NCBI GenBank assembly: GCA_903889895.1
Contig: CAISYZ010000236.1
Coordinates: forward strand, 1 to 38,199
Direction of reading: 5' to 3'
Source: an uncultured Verrucomicrobia subdivision 3 bacterium
Lineage (GTDB): Bacteria; Verrucomicrobiota; Verrucomicrobiia; Limisphaerales; UBA11358
DNA: 38,199 nt
Shown here one piece after another: positions 7,552 to 15,022 of the stretch. The notes under the pieces are model-generated. The model worked only from the letters and a program-made list of their open reading frames with translations. It was not told where the DNA came from and ran no database searches. The translations under genes and the position numbers were made by a program. Within the stretch, counting starts at the first letter, position 1; each line of letters starts with the position of its first letter.

Positions 7552-7994
7552 ATTTCCTCCTTGAGCATGACTTGGATTCGCCCGCGCGCCGCCGGGCATT
7601 GGCGCGTGGTGTTGGTGAGCGCGACATCGAGGACGACGACTTTTTGCGCCTCCATTTTTTGGCTGACCGTGGCCGCCAGTTGAATCGTGTCGCCGAGATA
7701 CGAAGGATTGGCAAACCGCAGATCCACCGACAGCAGCAAACTGAACCGGCCCGGAAAGTGCATCCCGACGAAGTGGGAAATAAAACCGTTCAACACAGAG
7801 CCGTGCATCACCTTGCCCGCGAAGCCGCGCGACTTGGCAAACACCTCGTCCACATGAACCGGGCTGTGATCCTGAAACGCGGCGAGAAAGTGCGCATACA
7901 CTTCCGGCGTGATGACGTAATCGTGCGCCACCTTCATGCCCACGTTGATTTCGTGGTAATGAAACGTGCGCAAGGCGTTCGGGGCGTCGCTCAT
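7548..7994 (-). CDS. MaoC-like hot-dog dehydratase/hydratase
   Basis: A 148-residue single hot-dog domain protein of the MaoC family. The active-site segment AAFQDHSPVHVDEVFAKS (about 38-55) carries the Asp-x4-His pair of (R)-specific enoyl hydratases, followed by GKVMHGSVLNGFISHFVG, the long central helix. The strand LLLSVDLRFANPSYLGDTI is also typical. It should hydrate an enoyl thioester or dehydrate a 3-hydroxyacyl thioester, on CoA or ACP. Its ATG lies six bases after the natural end of the MBOAT frame (8001), and its stop overlaps the SDR start. The pair MaoC plus SDR suggests processing of a short acyl chain in the same pathway as the ACP. The exact substrate is unknown. Confidence 0.88.
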   Translation of the reverse strand: MSDAPNALRTFHYHEINVGMKVAHDYVITPEVYAHFLAAFQDHSPVHVDEVFAKSRGFAGKVMHGSVLNGFISHFVGMHFPGRFSLLLSVDLRFANPSYLGDTIQLAATVSQKMEAQKVVVLDVALTNTTRQCPAARGRIQVMLKEEI

Positions 7995-8000
7995 TTTAAC

Positions 8001-8117
8001 TCACCGCAGCGCGGCGAAAATTTCCTTCATTTGCGGAAACGTGTTGGCAAACAAAAACAGGCTCGCGGCGCAGTAGCCAAAAGTCAAGGTCACGGCGACG
8101 GCGCGAATCCAACGGTT
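8001..8117 (-). other. Stranded C-terminal end of the MBOAT gene
   Basis: After the TAA at 8118-8120 the same frame continues for 38 sense codons to TGA at 8001-8003. The peptide runs NRWIRAVAVTLTFGYCAAS, then a hydrophobic LFLFANTF and QMKEIFAALR, which looks like the last membrane segment and tail of an MBOAT protein. The six-base spacing to the MaoC ATG also fits the real end of the gene being here. There is no good separate start codon or ribosome site. Confidence 0.75.
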
Positions 8118-9218
8118 TTAATTGTAGGCTTTGAATTTTTCGCGCCCCAATTTCTTTTTCAGAAAGATGGTGTAGTAATGGTTCGCCACCACGCCGAGCG
8201 CGTGGACTGCGCCGAACGCGGCAAAATTCCAGCCGACCCCGTGCCAGATGCCCACAAGCAGAAACACCACCGTGATCGTCAGCGCTATCGCGTGGTCGGC
8301 CAGCTTGATGCCCATCTTGGTGACGAGGAATTTGGAGAGCGGCGAGAACACGACGTCGCGCATCCACACGGACAGCGTGATGTGCCAGCGATTCCAAAAA
8401 TCCTTCACGTTGCGCGCGGCAAACGGATGGTCGAAATTTTCCGGCACAGGGATGCCAATCAAACCTGCCGCGCCAATCGCCATGTCGCAGAAACCGGAAA
8501 AATTCAGGTAGAGATACAAATAGAAAAACAACATCGCCACCGGCAGGTCCACCCAATGATGCGGGTGGTCGTCCAGCAGCAGGCCGGAATACGTGAGCTG
8601 GTTGCAAAGGCCGGCGAGGAACTGGTATTTGACCGCGCCGACGAGGATGCGGAGCGCGGCGCGGCCGACGGGAACGTCGTAGCGCTCGATGAAGCCGCGG
8701 CGGAAATTGGCGTAGGTGTTGATGGGCCCGACGGACATCGTGGGCAGGAAAAAGGCAAAGTTCACATATTCGAGCAAGCTGGGCATTTTCACCACGCCGT
8801 TGCGGACTTCCAGCACCAGCCGGCTGCAGCGGAAGGCGAGGTAGGAGATGCCAATCATTTGCGGCACGCCGCGCCAGCTCTGGCCAAAGGCGTGGCCGAA
8901 CGCCACATAAAATTCGCCCGGCACATAGCGGATGACGATGAGCGCCGCAATGGGCGCGAAGAACGCCAGCCACGGCCAGGCCCCGCGCTTGTCCGCAAAC
9001 AGCAGCACGACGAGATAAAGGCCGACAATAAGCCCGACATAGATTCCAAATCGCAGGGCGAAGTGCTCCTTGCCGCCGTAAAACAGGAAAAAGAAAACGC
9101 CGCCCAGATTCAAGGCGGCCAGCGCCGCTTCGCGGAGGGCACCGTTAAGCCGGCGCATCACCACGCGGCCCGCCAGAATGTAGGCCAGCAATCCGGCCAG
9201 CTGATAAAGCGAGTTCAT
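8118..9218 (-). CDS. MBOAT family O-acyltransferase, truncated by an in-frame stop
   Basis: A 366-residue polytopic membrane protein of the membrane-bound O-acyltransferase family (DltB/AlgI type). The conserved block FWNRWHITLSVWMRDVVFSP (275-294) and GIWHGVGWNF (323-332) contain His279 and His326, matching the two conserved MBOAT histidines. Other family marks are FFLPTMSVGPI (about 156-166) and LYLYLNFSGFCDMAIG. It should take an acyl group from a cytosolic carrier protein and pass it across the membrane. A TAA at 8118 interrupts the frame 39 codons before the natural stop at 8001, removing the final hydrophobic segment. It begins three bases after a DltX-like microprotein gene and lies in the same run as SGNH and ACP genes. 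Whether the truncation is real or a sequence error is not decidable here. Confidence 0.85.
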   Translation of the reverse strand: MNSLYQLAGLLAYILAGRVVMRRLNGALREAALAALNLGGVFFFLFYGGKEHFALRFGIYVGLIVGLYLVVLLFADKRGAWPWLAFFAPIAALIVIRYVPGEFYVAFGHAFGQSWRGVPQMIGISYLAFRCSRLVLEVRNGVVKMPSLLEYVNFAFFLPTMSVGPINTYANFRRGFIERYDVPVGRAALRILVGAVKYQFLAGLCNQLTYSGLLLDDHPHHWVDLPVAMLFFYLYLYLNFSGFCDMAIGAAGLIGIPVPENFDHPFAARNVKDFWNRWHITLSVWMRDVVFSPLSKFLVTKMGIKLADHAIALTITVVFLLVGIWHGVGWNFAAFGAVHALGVVANHYYTIFLKKKLGREKFKAYN

Positions 9219-9221
9219 AAG

Positions 9222-9353
9222 TTAAAATCCCTGATAGACCACCGTGTTATCCAAGGCATAGGAATACGAGATCACCGTCGCAGTCAGCGCCGCCAAGGAC
9301 AGGACGACCAGCAGACCGACCAGCAAATTTTCAATGATGGGTTGACGTATCAT
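9222..9353 (-). CDS. DltX-like single-span microprotein, copy 2
   Basis: A 43-residue protein. Residues 1-9 are MIRQPIIEN, followed by one hydrophobic segment (about 10-30) and a short tail that ends VVYQGF at the carboxyl terminus. With the charged N-terminus inside, the tail would face the periplasm. Its ATG at 9353 overlaps the end of the upstream SGNH gene by 23 bases in another frame, and its stop is three bases before the MBOAT start, the position DltX genes take beside dltB. The microprotein at 10502-10633 has the same length, a matching R-x-P-hydrophobic-E opening, a shared LAAL core and the same ending VYQGF. In the Dlt system the C-terminal tyrosine of such a motif carries the acyl group. 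That role here is inference from position and motif. Confidence 0.8.
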   Translation of the reverse strand: MIRQPIIENLLVGLLVVLSLAALTATVISYSYALDNTVVYQGF

Positions 9354-10428
9354 AGGCTGATAAAAGGCTGGGGGTAATCAGCGCGGTGAAAAAATCCTGC
9401 CCGTTTTTACTAAAATGATCCGGGCCGGAAAAGCACTTAAACGCGTCCTCATCATTCAGGCCCTGAAACATGGCAGCCGGCGGAACGCCGACCAACCACG
9501 GATGGCCGGCCAAAATTTCCGGCCAACATTCGCGTTCATGAATCAGCGGAGAACGGATTTCGCGGTCGGTGGGGAAATGCAGGAAGACCACCTGAACGTG
9601 ATAAGATTCTGCCAGCGCCATGATTTTGCGGGCAAAATAAAACTGCAGCGGGGTCGTGGCGGGGCCGGTGAATTTGAAGCTGGCCGCGGTGGCCGGGGAG
9701 TAAATGCAGGTGGCGGCCGGGTTGACCCCGGTTGAGGGCTGAAAGGGAACAAAACAACCGCCTACTTGGTAGGGCAGGCAGACGCCCAGCGAACCCATGG
9801 TGGTGGCGGGATTGGCGGCGTGATACTTGTCGTTCAGATAGGGAGTGGCGGTCAGATCGGCGGGGAGATTGGGGCGCACAAGACCCAGCAGGTTGCGCGG
9901 CAAACCCAGAATCGCCCCAGAATAATAGGCCGCCTGGAGCGGCAAGGACAAGCCGGTCAGATCGGCCCAATCATCGCCATAGCGGAACCAGCGGTGGGAC
10001 ATGGTTTGCGGGCGCCGATAGGGAATGGGCTGTTCGTCGCAGATGACCAGCACCTGCAGCCGCCGGTGTTGCAGCAAATCTTTGGCGATGAAATAGACGG
10101 CATCAAACCCCGGCCACTCCCAGCCCAAAGTGACCACCGTGGCCGGCCGGCCCACATGCTGGCTCAAGGCGGCCTGGACATACGGAGCGTTGACGCCCCA
10201 CCACATATGGGAGGAGCCCAGAAAGGCGATGTCGATGGCATTCGTTTCCTTGAAAATTTGCTGCTCCAAGTAGGGATATGCCCCGAAACGCCAGGCGACG
10301 GAAGAATAGCTTTCCTCCCGTGGCGGCAGGAATCTTTGGCCGGCCAGCCAGGGTGCCAGCAGCACCAGCAGCAGCAGCCCAGTAAAGGCCGCAGTCTGTT
10401 TCAGGGATGAAAAGGCCGATCGCATCAT
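9331..10428 (-). CDS. Membrane-anchored SGNH/DltD-like protein, copy 2
   Basis: About 365 residues from ATG 10428, chosen because MMRSAFSSLKQTAAF aligns with the start of the paralogue at 10623-11726 (MMRPAFTSTKQAAAF). The open frame extends to 10590 and another ATG lies at 10443. A hydrophobic segment (about 13-28) anchors it, with the rest outside. The nucleophile motif is in IDIAFLGSSHMWW, where the second Ser of GSSH falls at the GDS position of SGNH hydrolases. The last block is GPDHFSKNGQDFF, giving the His but not the usual Asp three residues before it. By analogy with DltD or AlgJ/X it would move an acyl group to or from an envelope polymer. It is followed by its own microprotein gene, which overlaps it. 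Confidence 0.75.
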   Translation of the reverse strand: MMRSAFSSLKQTAAFTGLLLLVLLAPWLAGQRFLPPREESYSSVAWRFGAYPYLEQQIFKETNAIDIAFLGSSHMWWGVNAPYVQAALSQHVGRPATVVTLGWEWPGFDAVYFIAKDLLQHRRLQVLVICDEQPIPYRRPQTMSHRWFRYGDDWADLTGLSLPLQAAYYSGAILGLPRNLLGLVRPNLPADLTATPYLNDKYHAANPATTMGSLGVCLPYQVGGCFVPFQPSTGVNPAATCIYSPATAASFKFTGPATTPLQFYFARKIMALAESYHVQVVFLHFPTDREIRSPLIHERECWPEILAGHPWLVGVPPAAMFQGLNDEDAFKCFSGPDHFSKNGQDFFTALITPSLLSAYDTSTHH

Positions 10429-10501
10429 GGCTGATTTTGGCATTTCAGGCGGCTGACCCGATGCGATGGAAGTTGAATGCGCACAAGAAAAATTTCCGCT
10501 C

Positions 10502-10633
10502 TCAAAACCCCTGATAGACGGCGTGGGCATCCATAAAATTCGCCGGGACACTCGCTTCCAGCCACAAGGCGGCCAGAGCCAGGATGACAATCAGCGCATA
10601 GATAAGGGATTCAACTACCGGCCTAGTTTTCAT
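10502..10633 (-). CDS. DltX-like single-span microprotein, copy 1
   Basis: A 43-residue protein opening MKTRPVVESL, with a hydrophobic segment (about 10-25, ending in LAALWL) and a short extracytoplasmic tail ending AVYQGF. It is the same length as the microprotein at 9222-9353 and shares the R-x/P-hydrophobic-hydrophobic-E start, the LAAL core and the last five residues. The ATG at 10633 overlaps the end of the upstream SGNH gene by 11 bases, as in the other pair, so each SGNH gene is followed by its own microprotein. Too short for ordinary gene calling, it is supported by the paralogue comparison and conserved position. The predicted function is to carry an acyl group on Tyr40. Confidence 0.8.
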   Translation of the reverse strand: MKTRPVVESLIYALIVILALAALWLEASVPANFMDAHAVYQGF

Positions 10634-11726
10634 AAAGGTTGAGCAACGCTGGAGTGATCAGTGGGGTGAAATAATCTACGCCGTTTTTGTTTAAATGGGC
10701 CGGATTGAAATAGAGCTGGCGGACTTCGTCATCGGTCAAGCTGCCAAACATTTTGGCTGGCGGAACTCCTAGCAGGGTCAGGCCGGGCATGATTTCCGGC
10801 CAGCACCGCCGCTCGCGGATTTCCGGGAGCCGGGCCTCGCCCAGCACTGGAATATGCAGCATCACCAGCTTGCACCCATGATCCCGGGCCAGCGCGGCGA
10901 ACAGTTTTGCAAAATGCAGATGCCAGTCCGGCATGGCCTCGCCGGTAAATCGAAAGTCATTTTTCCGAGCCGGCGAATAAACCTCCGCGTCCGCCGCCGT
11001 CACCCCGGTGGCCGGCTGGTAGGGCAAAAAGAGGGTGAAATCATCCTGATCCAGCCGCCGGGTAAAACCCAGTTCTGAACGGGTGGCTCCGAGCAATTCC
11101 ACGATGCTGGGCGAGCCGTAACTCCGCTCCCAATAATTGGGCTGGGCGGTTACCAGCGGCGCGGCGAGGTTGGGCCGGAATATTTCGATCAAATTGCGCG
11201 GCATGCCGACGATGGCGGAAAAATAAAAATGGCAGGCATCGGCAAACGCCAGACCCTGAAGTGAATCCGCATTCTCGCCGTAGCGAAACAGAAATGTCAT
11301 CAGCGAGTTGCGCGTGTGGAGAACATTATTCTCGTCGTAAAACACCAGCAGCCGCACCCGGCGATGCGTCAGCAAATCCTGAGCGATAAAAAAAAAGGCG
11401 TCGTAGCCACCGCCCGCCCAGCCGATCGTGCGGACGACGGCTGGACGATGCAACTGCTCACTCAGCCGGGCTTGGACATACGGCGTGTCGATGGCGTGCA
11501 AAATATGGGATGAGCCGACAAAGGCGATGTCAATGTCGTTGGTCTCCTCGTAGATTTCATGGCGAATCCACGCCACGGGACCCATGCGCCAACCGCAGGT
11601 GGAGTAAGCCTGCTCCCGTGGTGGCAAAAGATTTTTTCCGACGATTACCGGCGAAAGCAAAACCACCAACAGCAACAACGCGAACGCCGCCGCCTGCTTG
11701 GTGGAGGTGAACGCCGGACGCATCAT
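10623..11726 (-). CDS. Membrane-anchored SGNH/DltD-like protein, copy 1
   Basis: A 367-residue protein, paralogous to that at 9331-10428 throughout (shared PPRE-x-x-YS start of the mature domain, ETN-IDIAF-GSSH, TPYVQARL, and a closing ITPALL). A hydrophobic N-terminal segment (about 12-29) is followed by an extracytoplasmic domain. The nucleophile motif is GSSH at 71-74, with Ser73 at the expected place. The C-terminal block is FNPAHLNKNG, with His344 and Asn341 where a D-x-x-H pair is usual. It probably transfers an acyl group between the microprotein tyrosine and an envelope polymer. The start has no strong ribosome site; about 170 bases of mostly repetitive sequence separate it from the ACP gene, so a separate promoter is possible. 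Confidence 0.75.
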   Translation of the reverse strand: MMRPAFTSTKQAAAFALLLLVVLLSPVIVGKNLLPPREQAYSTCGWRMGPVAWIRHEIYEETNDIDIAFVGSSHILHAIDTPYVQARLSEQLHRPAVVRTIGWAGGGYDAFFFIAQDLLTHRRVRLLVFYDENNVLHTRNSLMTFLFRYGENADSLQGLAFADACHFYFSAIVGMPRNLIEIFRPNLAAPLVTAQPNYWERSYGSPSIVELLGATRSELGFTRRLDQDDFTLFLPYQPATGVTAADAEVYSPARKNDFRFTGEAMPDWHLHFAKLFAALARDHGCKLVMLHIPVLGEARLPEIRERRCWPEIMPGLTLLGVPPAKMFGSLTDDEVRQLYFNPAHLNKNGVDYFTPLITPALLNLYEN

Positions 11727-11894
11727 GCGAAACGGGGAATGCAGAAGGCAGAAACAGTGACCGCAATAAAGCGCAAAAAATGATGGCGGAAATTCAATGT
11801 TAACGCTTTACCCATCGCACAAACATGACGGGGTGCCAGAGAAAAGGTTGTATTCATTTTCTTCGCGTTTTGGCGTCTTGGCGGTTCGTATAAA
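11727..11894. other. Gap between ACP and SGNH genes with a repeat fragment
   Basis: Shorter than 300 bases but worth recording. Bases about 11860-11890 contain TTCTTCGCG, TTTTGGCG and TCTTGGCGG in succession, a low-complexity pattern I recognise as a common dispersed intergenic sequence in planctomycete and verrucomicrobial genomes. No clear promoter or terminator is visible, so whether the ACP and SGNH genes share one transcript is open. Confidence 0.4.
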
Positions 11895-12140
11895 TCACGG
11901 CTCCTGCTTGCGCTTGAGAATCAGGTCGGCAAACTCGCCGACATTTTTGGTGTTCTCCACCTCGCCGACGCGGAAGCGCACGCCGAAAGATTTTTCCACC
12001 GCGACCATCAGCGAGATGTGCGTGAGCGAATCCCATTCCGGCACGTCCTTCGCGCTGAGGGCGGGCGTGAGCACCACCGGTTCCAGAAACACAGTGTCGA
12101 AAATGGTCTGCAATTGGGCGATGACTTCAGCTTGGGTCAT
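11895..12140 (-). CDS. Acyl carrier protein
   Basis: An 81-residue acyl carrier protein. The phosphopantetheine attachment motif is EWDSLTHISLM with Ser38, in the normal place at the start of helix II, and the helix III region is VENTKNVGEFADLI. The overall length and the acidic surface are normal for a stand-alone carrier. It lies 41 bases after an FkbH-type gene and upstream of the SGNH/microprotein/MBOAT genes. FkbH enzymes typically load a glyceryl group from 1,3-bisphosphoglycerate onto a partner ACP, so this is the likely carrier for the MBOAT. It is not obviously the fatty-acid ACP: no fab genes flank it. No DltA-like adenylating enzyme is present in the window. Confidence 0.9.
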   Translation of the reverse strand: MTQAEVIAQLQTIFDTVFLEPVVLTPALSAKDVPEWDSLTHISLMVAVEKSFGVRFRVGEVENTKNVGEFADLILKRKQEP

Positions 12141-12181
12141 AAAATTTCAAAGGATGGATTTCAAGTGGCGAAGCTTCGCGC

Positions 12182-14050
12182 TTACTTTTCCGCATACGCT
12201 TGCCGGACAATTTTTATTTTGGTTTCACGCGGCGCAAAATTTTCCAGCCGCAGTTCAAATTCGCGTTTCGCCTCGGATTCGGCGGTGAGAGTAAATCCCA
12301 TCTTGCCGTAAAAATCACGCACCATTTCGTTCTTCGGCGTCGGCAGGTAAACGCCGGCGAGGCGCGGGCAGTTTTTCCATTTGGCCAGCCGCACCAGCTC
12401 GTTCAAAACGATTTCTTCCACGCCGCGCTTGAGCACGCGGCAGCTCATCAGCCAGGTGTCAATGTTCAGCGTCTCGCCAACTTTTTCACCGATGACGATG
12501 GAAATCAAACCGTGGTCGCCAAACCGATCCTTCAGCCGCACGGAATAGCCGATGAAATTTTCATCGTTCATCACGGCGGTGACTTCCGCCTCGCTGCGGC
12601 GGTGCGTGGTGAGATTGAACTGGTTGCTCTTGTTGATGAGCTGCGACAGGCGCGGCACATCCACCGGCGTGAATTCGCTGATGACCGCCTCCATCTGCAG
12701 CGATTCGAGATACGCGCCCATGTCCGTGACCGACGATTCCAGCGCCTTGCGCTGCACATCGGAACGATACTGGCTCGTGCGCTCGGCGTCCTCGGCGGTG
12801 ATGTTGCGCGGCTCGAACAAACGCGAATCGGCGAGCTGCCCGACGTATTCCGACGGATCGGGGCCGAGCAGAATCGTCGTCACTTCGGGCACAAATTGCC
12901 GGACAATTTCGATCTCCGCCGGGTTGTCGTCCACGAACACAAAACTGTCCAAGCCCAAATTTAATTCCGGCGCCATTGCGCGGATGTTTTCCGACTTCGG
13001 TTCCCAATTCGCCTTGAAGCTTACGATGTCGTCGAGCTTCAGCACCATGTCGGGATGTTTCTGAAACGGCTCCTGCGCCCTGGCCAAATCATTTTTGCTG
13101 CACACGGCCAGCAGCACGCCGCGCTGCTTGAGCGAGGCGATATATTTCTGAAACGCCTTGAACGCCTCGCCGCGCGGCGAGGTGTCGCCGAGTTCGATGC
13201 CGTCCAAACCGTCGTCCGCCACCACGCCGCCCCAGAGCGTGTTGTCCAAATCCAAAACCAAAACTTTTTTCGGCGCGCGCTTGAGCGAAAAAATTAAATG
13301 AGAAACTTCGCGCGCCAGTTCCACGAGCAGCGCGGAGGAACACGGCTGCTTGCTCTCGAACCACCCGCGCTCGTCGCGCGCGGCGAGGCCGCCGTGCCGG
13401 TGCGCGAGAAACGACCAGTCGCAAATGTGCAAATACGACGGCGCGGCGAGGCCGAGTTCCAAGTTGACCCATTTGCGGAACGCCCAGTCCGAGCCAAGCG
13501 TGCGCGAGCGGAACGCGCCGAGGTCGTGCCGCGCGGGCAGCATGAAATTGGTGGTGATGACCTCCGCGCCGGTCTTCTCATTCACCTTGCGCGCGAGTTC
13601 CAGCAGCGAATCCACGGCGCGCTGCGCCTCGGCCTGCACGAGTTCGCGCGGGTCGGTGAGCTTGCCGGTGTAAATACAGCGCCGCTCGGCGGGCAGCATG
13701 AAGACGACCTGCGGCGCGAACGAATAAAGCTCGCTGTCGTCGTCCATGATCTCGGACAGGTAATTGTCGTAATCGCCCTGCCACAGCTCAACCGGGTGAT
13801 TTTCCAGTTCGCACAGATGTTCAATGAGTTCGTGCAGCGGATAAAGGCTATAACCGCCGACAAGCGCGAGGCGCAGTTTTTTGGCGGGCGCATCCGGCTT
13901 GGCTAATTTGCGCGCGTGCGCCTTTTTGCGGAGCGACGAGAGCAAAAACAATTCGCCAAAATCGTGCGCGGATTGGGTGAGCGATTGCAACTGCGCCCAG
14001 AATTCCGGGTCACCCTTGAGCAGCAAAGATTTTAGCTGGTTGATGTCCAT
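12182..14050 (-). CDS. FkbH-like HAD-IIIC protein with C-terminal GNAT-like domain
   Basis: A 622-residue protein with the FkbH layout. An N-terminal domain of about 250 residues includes LALVGGYSLYPLHELIEHL. The HAD core follows, with VLDLDNTLWGG (265-275, Asp267 and Asp269), LLAVCSKND (313-321, with the conserved Cys) and FVDDNPAE (372-379). A C-terminal acyltransferase-like region (about 470-615) ends in an ESEAKREFELRL segment. Known FkbH enzymes take D-1,3-bisphosphoglycerate, remove a phosphate and load the glyceryl group onto an ACP. The ACP gene is next downstream, 41 bases away, which supports that partnership. It is predicted to be cytosolic. Whether it really makes glyceryl-ACP or another acyl donor cannot be read from sequence. 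It is preceded by a GT2 gene on the same strand. Confidence 0.88.
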   Translation of the reverse strand: MDINQLKSLLLKGDPEFWAQLQSLTQSAHDFGELFLLSSLRKKAHARKLAKPDAPAKKLRLALVGGYSLYPLHELIEHLCELENHPVELWQGDYDNYLSEIMDDDSELYSFAPQVVFMLPAERRCIYTGKLTDPRELVQAEAQRAVDSLLELARKVNEKTGAEVITTNFMLPARHDLGAFRSRTLGSDWAFRKWVNLELGLAAPSYLHICDWSFLAHRHGGLAARDERGWFESKQPCSSALLVELAREVSHLIFSLKRAPKKVLVLDLDNTLWGGVVADDGLDGIELGDTSPRGEAFKAFQKYIASLKQRGVLLAVCSKNDLARAQEPFQKHPDMVLKLDDIVSFKANWEPKSENIRAMAPELNLGLDSFVFVDDNPAEIEIVRQFVPEVTTILLGPDPSEYVGQLADSRLFEPRNITAEDAERTSQYRSDVQRKALESSVTDMGAYLESLQMEAVISEFTPVDVPRLSQLINKSNQFNLTTHRRSEAEVTAVMNDENFIGYSVRLKDRFGDHGLISIVIGEKVGETLNIDTWLMSCRVLKRGVEEIVLNELVRLAKWKNCPRLAGVYLPTPKNEMVRDFYGKMGFTLTAESEAKREFELRLENFAPRETKIKIVRQAYAEK

Positions 14051-14094
14051 GCCGGGTGATTCAAGTCTTCAGGTCTCAGATTTCAGCTATTCAT

Positions 14095-15018
14095 TTACCG
14101 TTTGGTGATAAGTTGTTCGAGTTCGAGCAACCGGAGATTCATGCTGTTCAGAATCAGGCCGAGGCCCAGCGAAAAGAATGACAGCATCACCAAGGCCGCC
14201 GCGAGGATGGCGCTGGGCACGCGGTGGACAAAATGGTTCGGGTCGGTAACAAAATCGTAAACCGGCAGCGAACCCGCCGCCAGGCCGAGCAGAAACAAAA
14301 GGATGGCGATGCTGCCGAAAAAGGTCAGCGGCTTGTAGGATTTGACGATGAGAAACAGCCGCAGCAGCACGCGGAAGCCATCGCTAAAGGTGTTCAGCTT
14401 GGAGAAGCTGCCGGCGGGCCGGGCGCGATAGGGAACCGGCATTTCCTTGATGACCTGACCGCGATAGAGTGCCTGCAACGTGATTTCCGTCTCCACATCA
14501 AATCCCTTGGTGGTGACGGGAATTTGGCGCGCCGACTCGCGCGTGAACGCGCGGTAGCCGGAAAAGATGTCCGAGACGTGCGACTTGAACATCCAATTGA
14601 TGATGCCGCAGACCAGCTGGTTGCCGGCGACGTGGAGCGGGCGAAAGGATTTTTCGCCATGGCTCGTCAGGCGCGTGGCCACGGTCATGTCGGCATCGCC
14701 GCGCATAATGGGTTCCAGCATCTGGTGGACGTGGCTGGCCTCGTAGGTGTCGTCGCCATCCACCATCACGAGAATATCCTCCTGAATGTGCTCGAACATC
14801 GCGGCGACAACGTAGCCTTTGCCCTGGCGCTTTTCCCGGCGCACCACCGCGCCGGCCTGAGCGGCGATCTCGGCGGTGCCATCGGTGCAGTTGTTGTCGT
14901 AAACGTAAATGCGCGCGGCCGGCAGCTCACGGCGGAAATCGGCGATGACCTTGCCGATGGTCAGCGCCTCCTGATAACAGGGAATGATGATGGCGATAGA
15001 AGGTTTGGCTTCGGGCAT
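14095..15018 (-). CDS. Family 2 glycosyltransferase with C-terminal membrane segments
   Basis: A 307-residue GT2 enzyme of the dolichol/polyprenyl-phosphate sugar synthase type. It starts SIAIIIPCYQEALTIGKVI, has the YDNNCTDGTAEIA motif and the metal-binding DGDDTYEASH segment (about 87-96), and later FSGYRAFTRE and GFDVETEITLQAL. Two hydrophobic segments (about 230-255 and 270-295) anchor it to the inner membrane. It would transfer a sugar from a nucleotide donor to polyprenyl phosphate or a related lipid. The large membrane protein at 15023-16975, just four bases upstream, could be the enzyme that uses the lipid-linked sugar. A related enzyme is at 19579-20769, so the sugar-lipid pair is present twice. 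Confidence 0.88.
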   Translation of the reverse strand: MPEAKPSIAIIIPCYQEALTIGKVIADFRRELPAARIYVYDNNCTDGTAEIAAQAGAVVRREKRQGKGYVVAAMFEHIQEDILVMVDGDDTYEASHVHQMLEPIMRGDADMTVATRLTSHGEKSFRPLHVAGNQLVCGIINWMFKSHVSDIFSGYRAFTRESARQIPVTTKGFDVETEITLQALYRGQVIKEMPVPYRARPAGSFSKLNTFSDGFRVLLRLFLIVKSYKPLTFFGSIAILLFLLGLAAGSLPVYDFVTDPNHFVHRVPSAILAAALVMLSFFSLGLGLILNSMNLRLLELEQLITKR

Positions 15019-15022
15019 AAAA

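Noticed and set aside
8118-8120. Programmed readthrough or recoding of TAA in the MBOAT gene
   Set aside because: TAA is not a usual recoding signal in bacteria and no special structure is visible. Mutation or sequence error is simpler.
7572-9377. A 601-codon plus-strand open frame opposite the SDR, MaoC and MBOAT genes
   Set aside because: Its protein is rich in His, Arg and Gln in the manner of antisense translation of GC-rich genes, and the minus strand holds three recognisable families with overlapping stops and starts.
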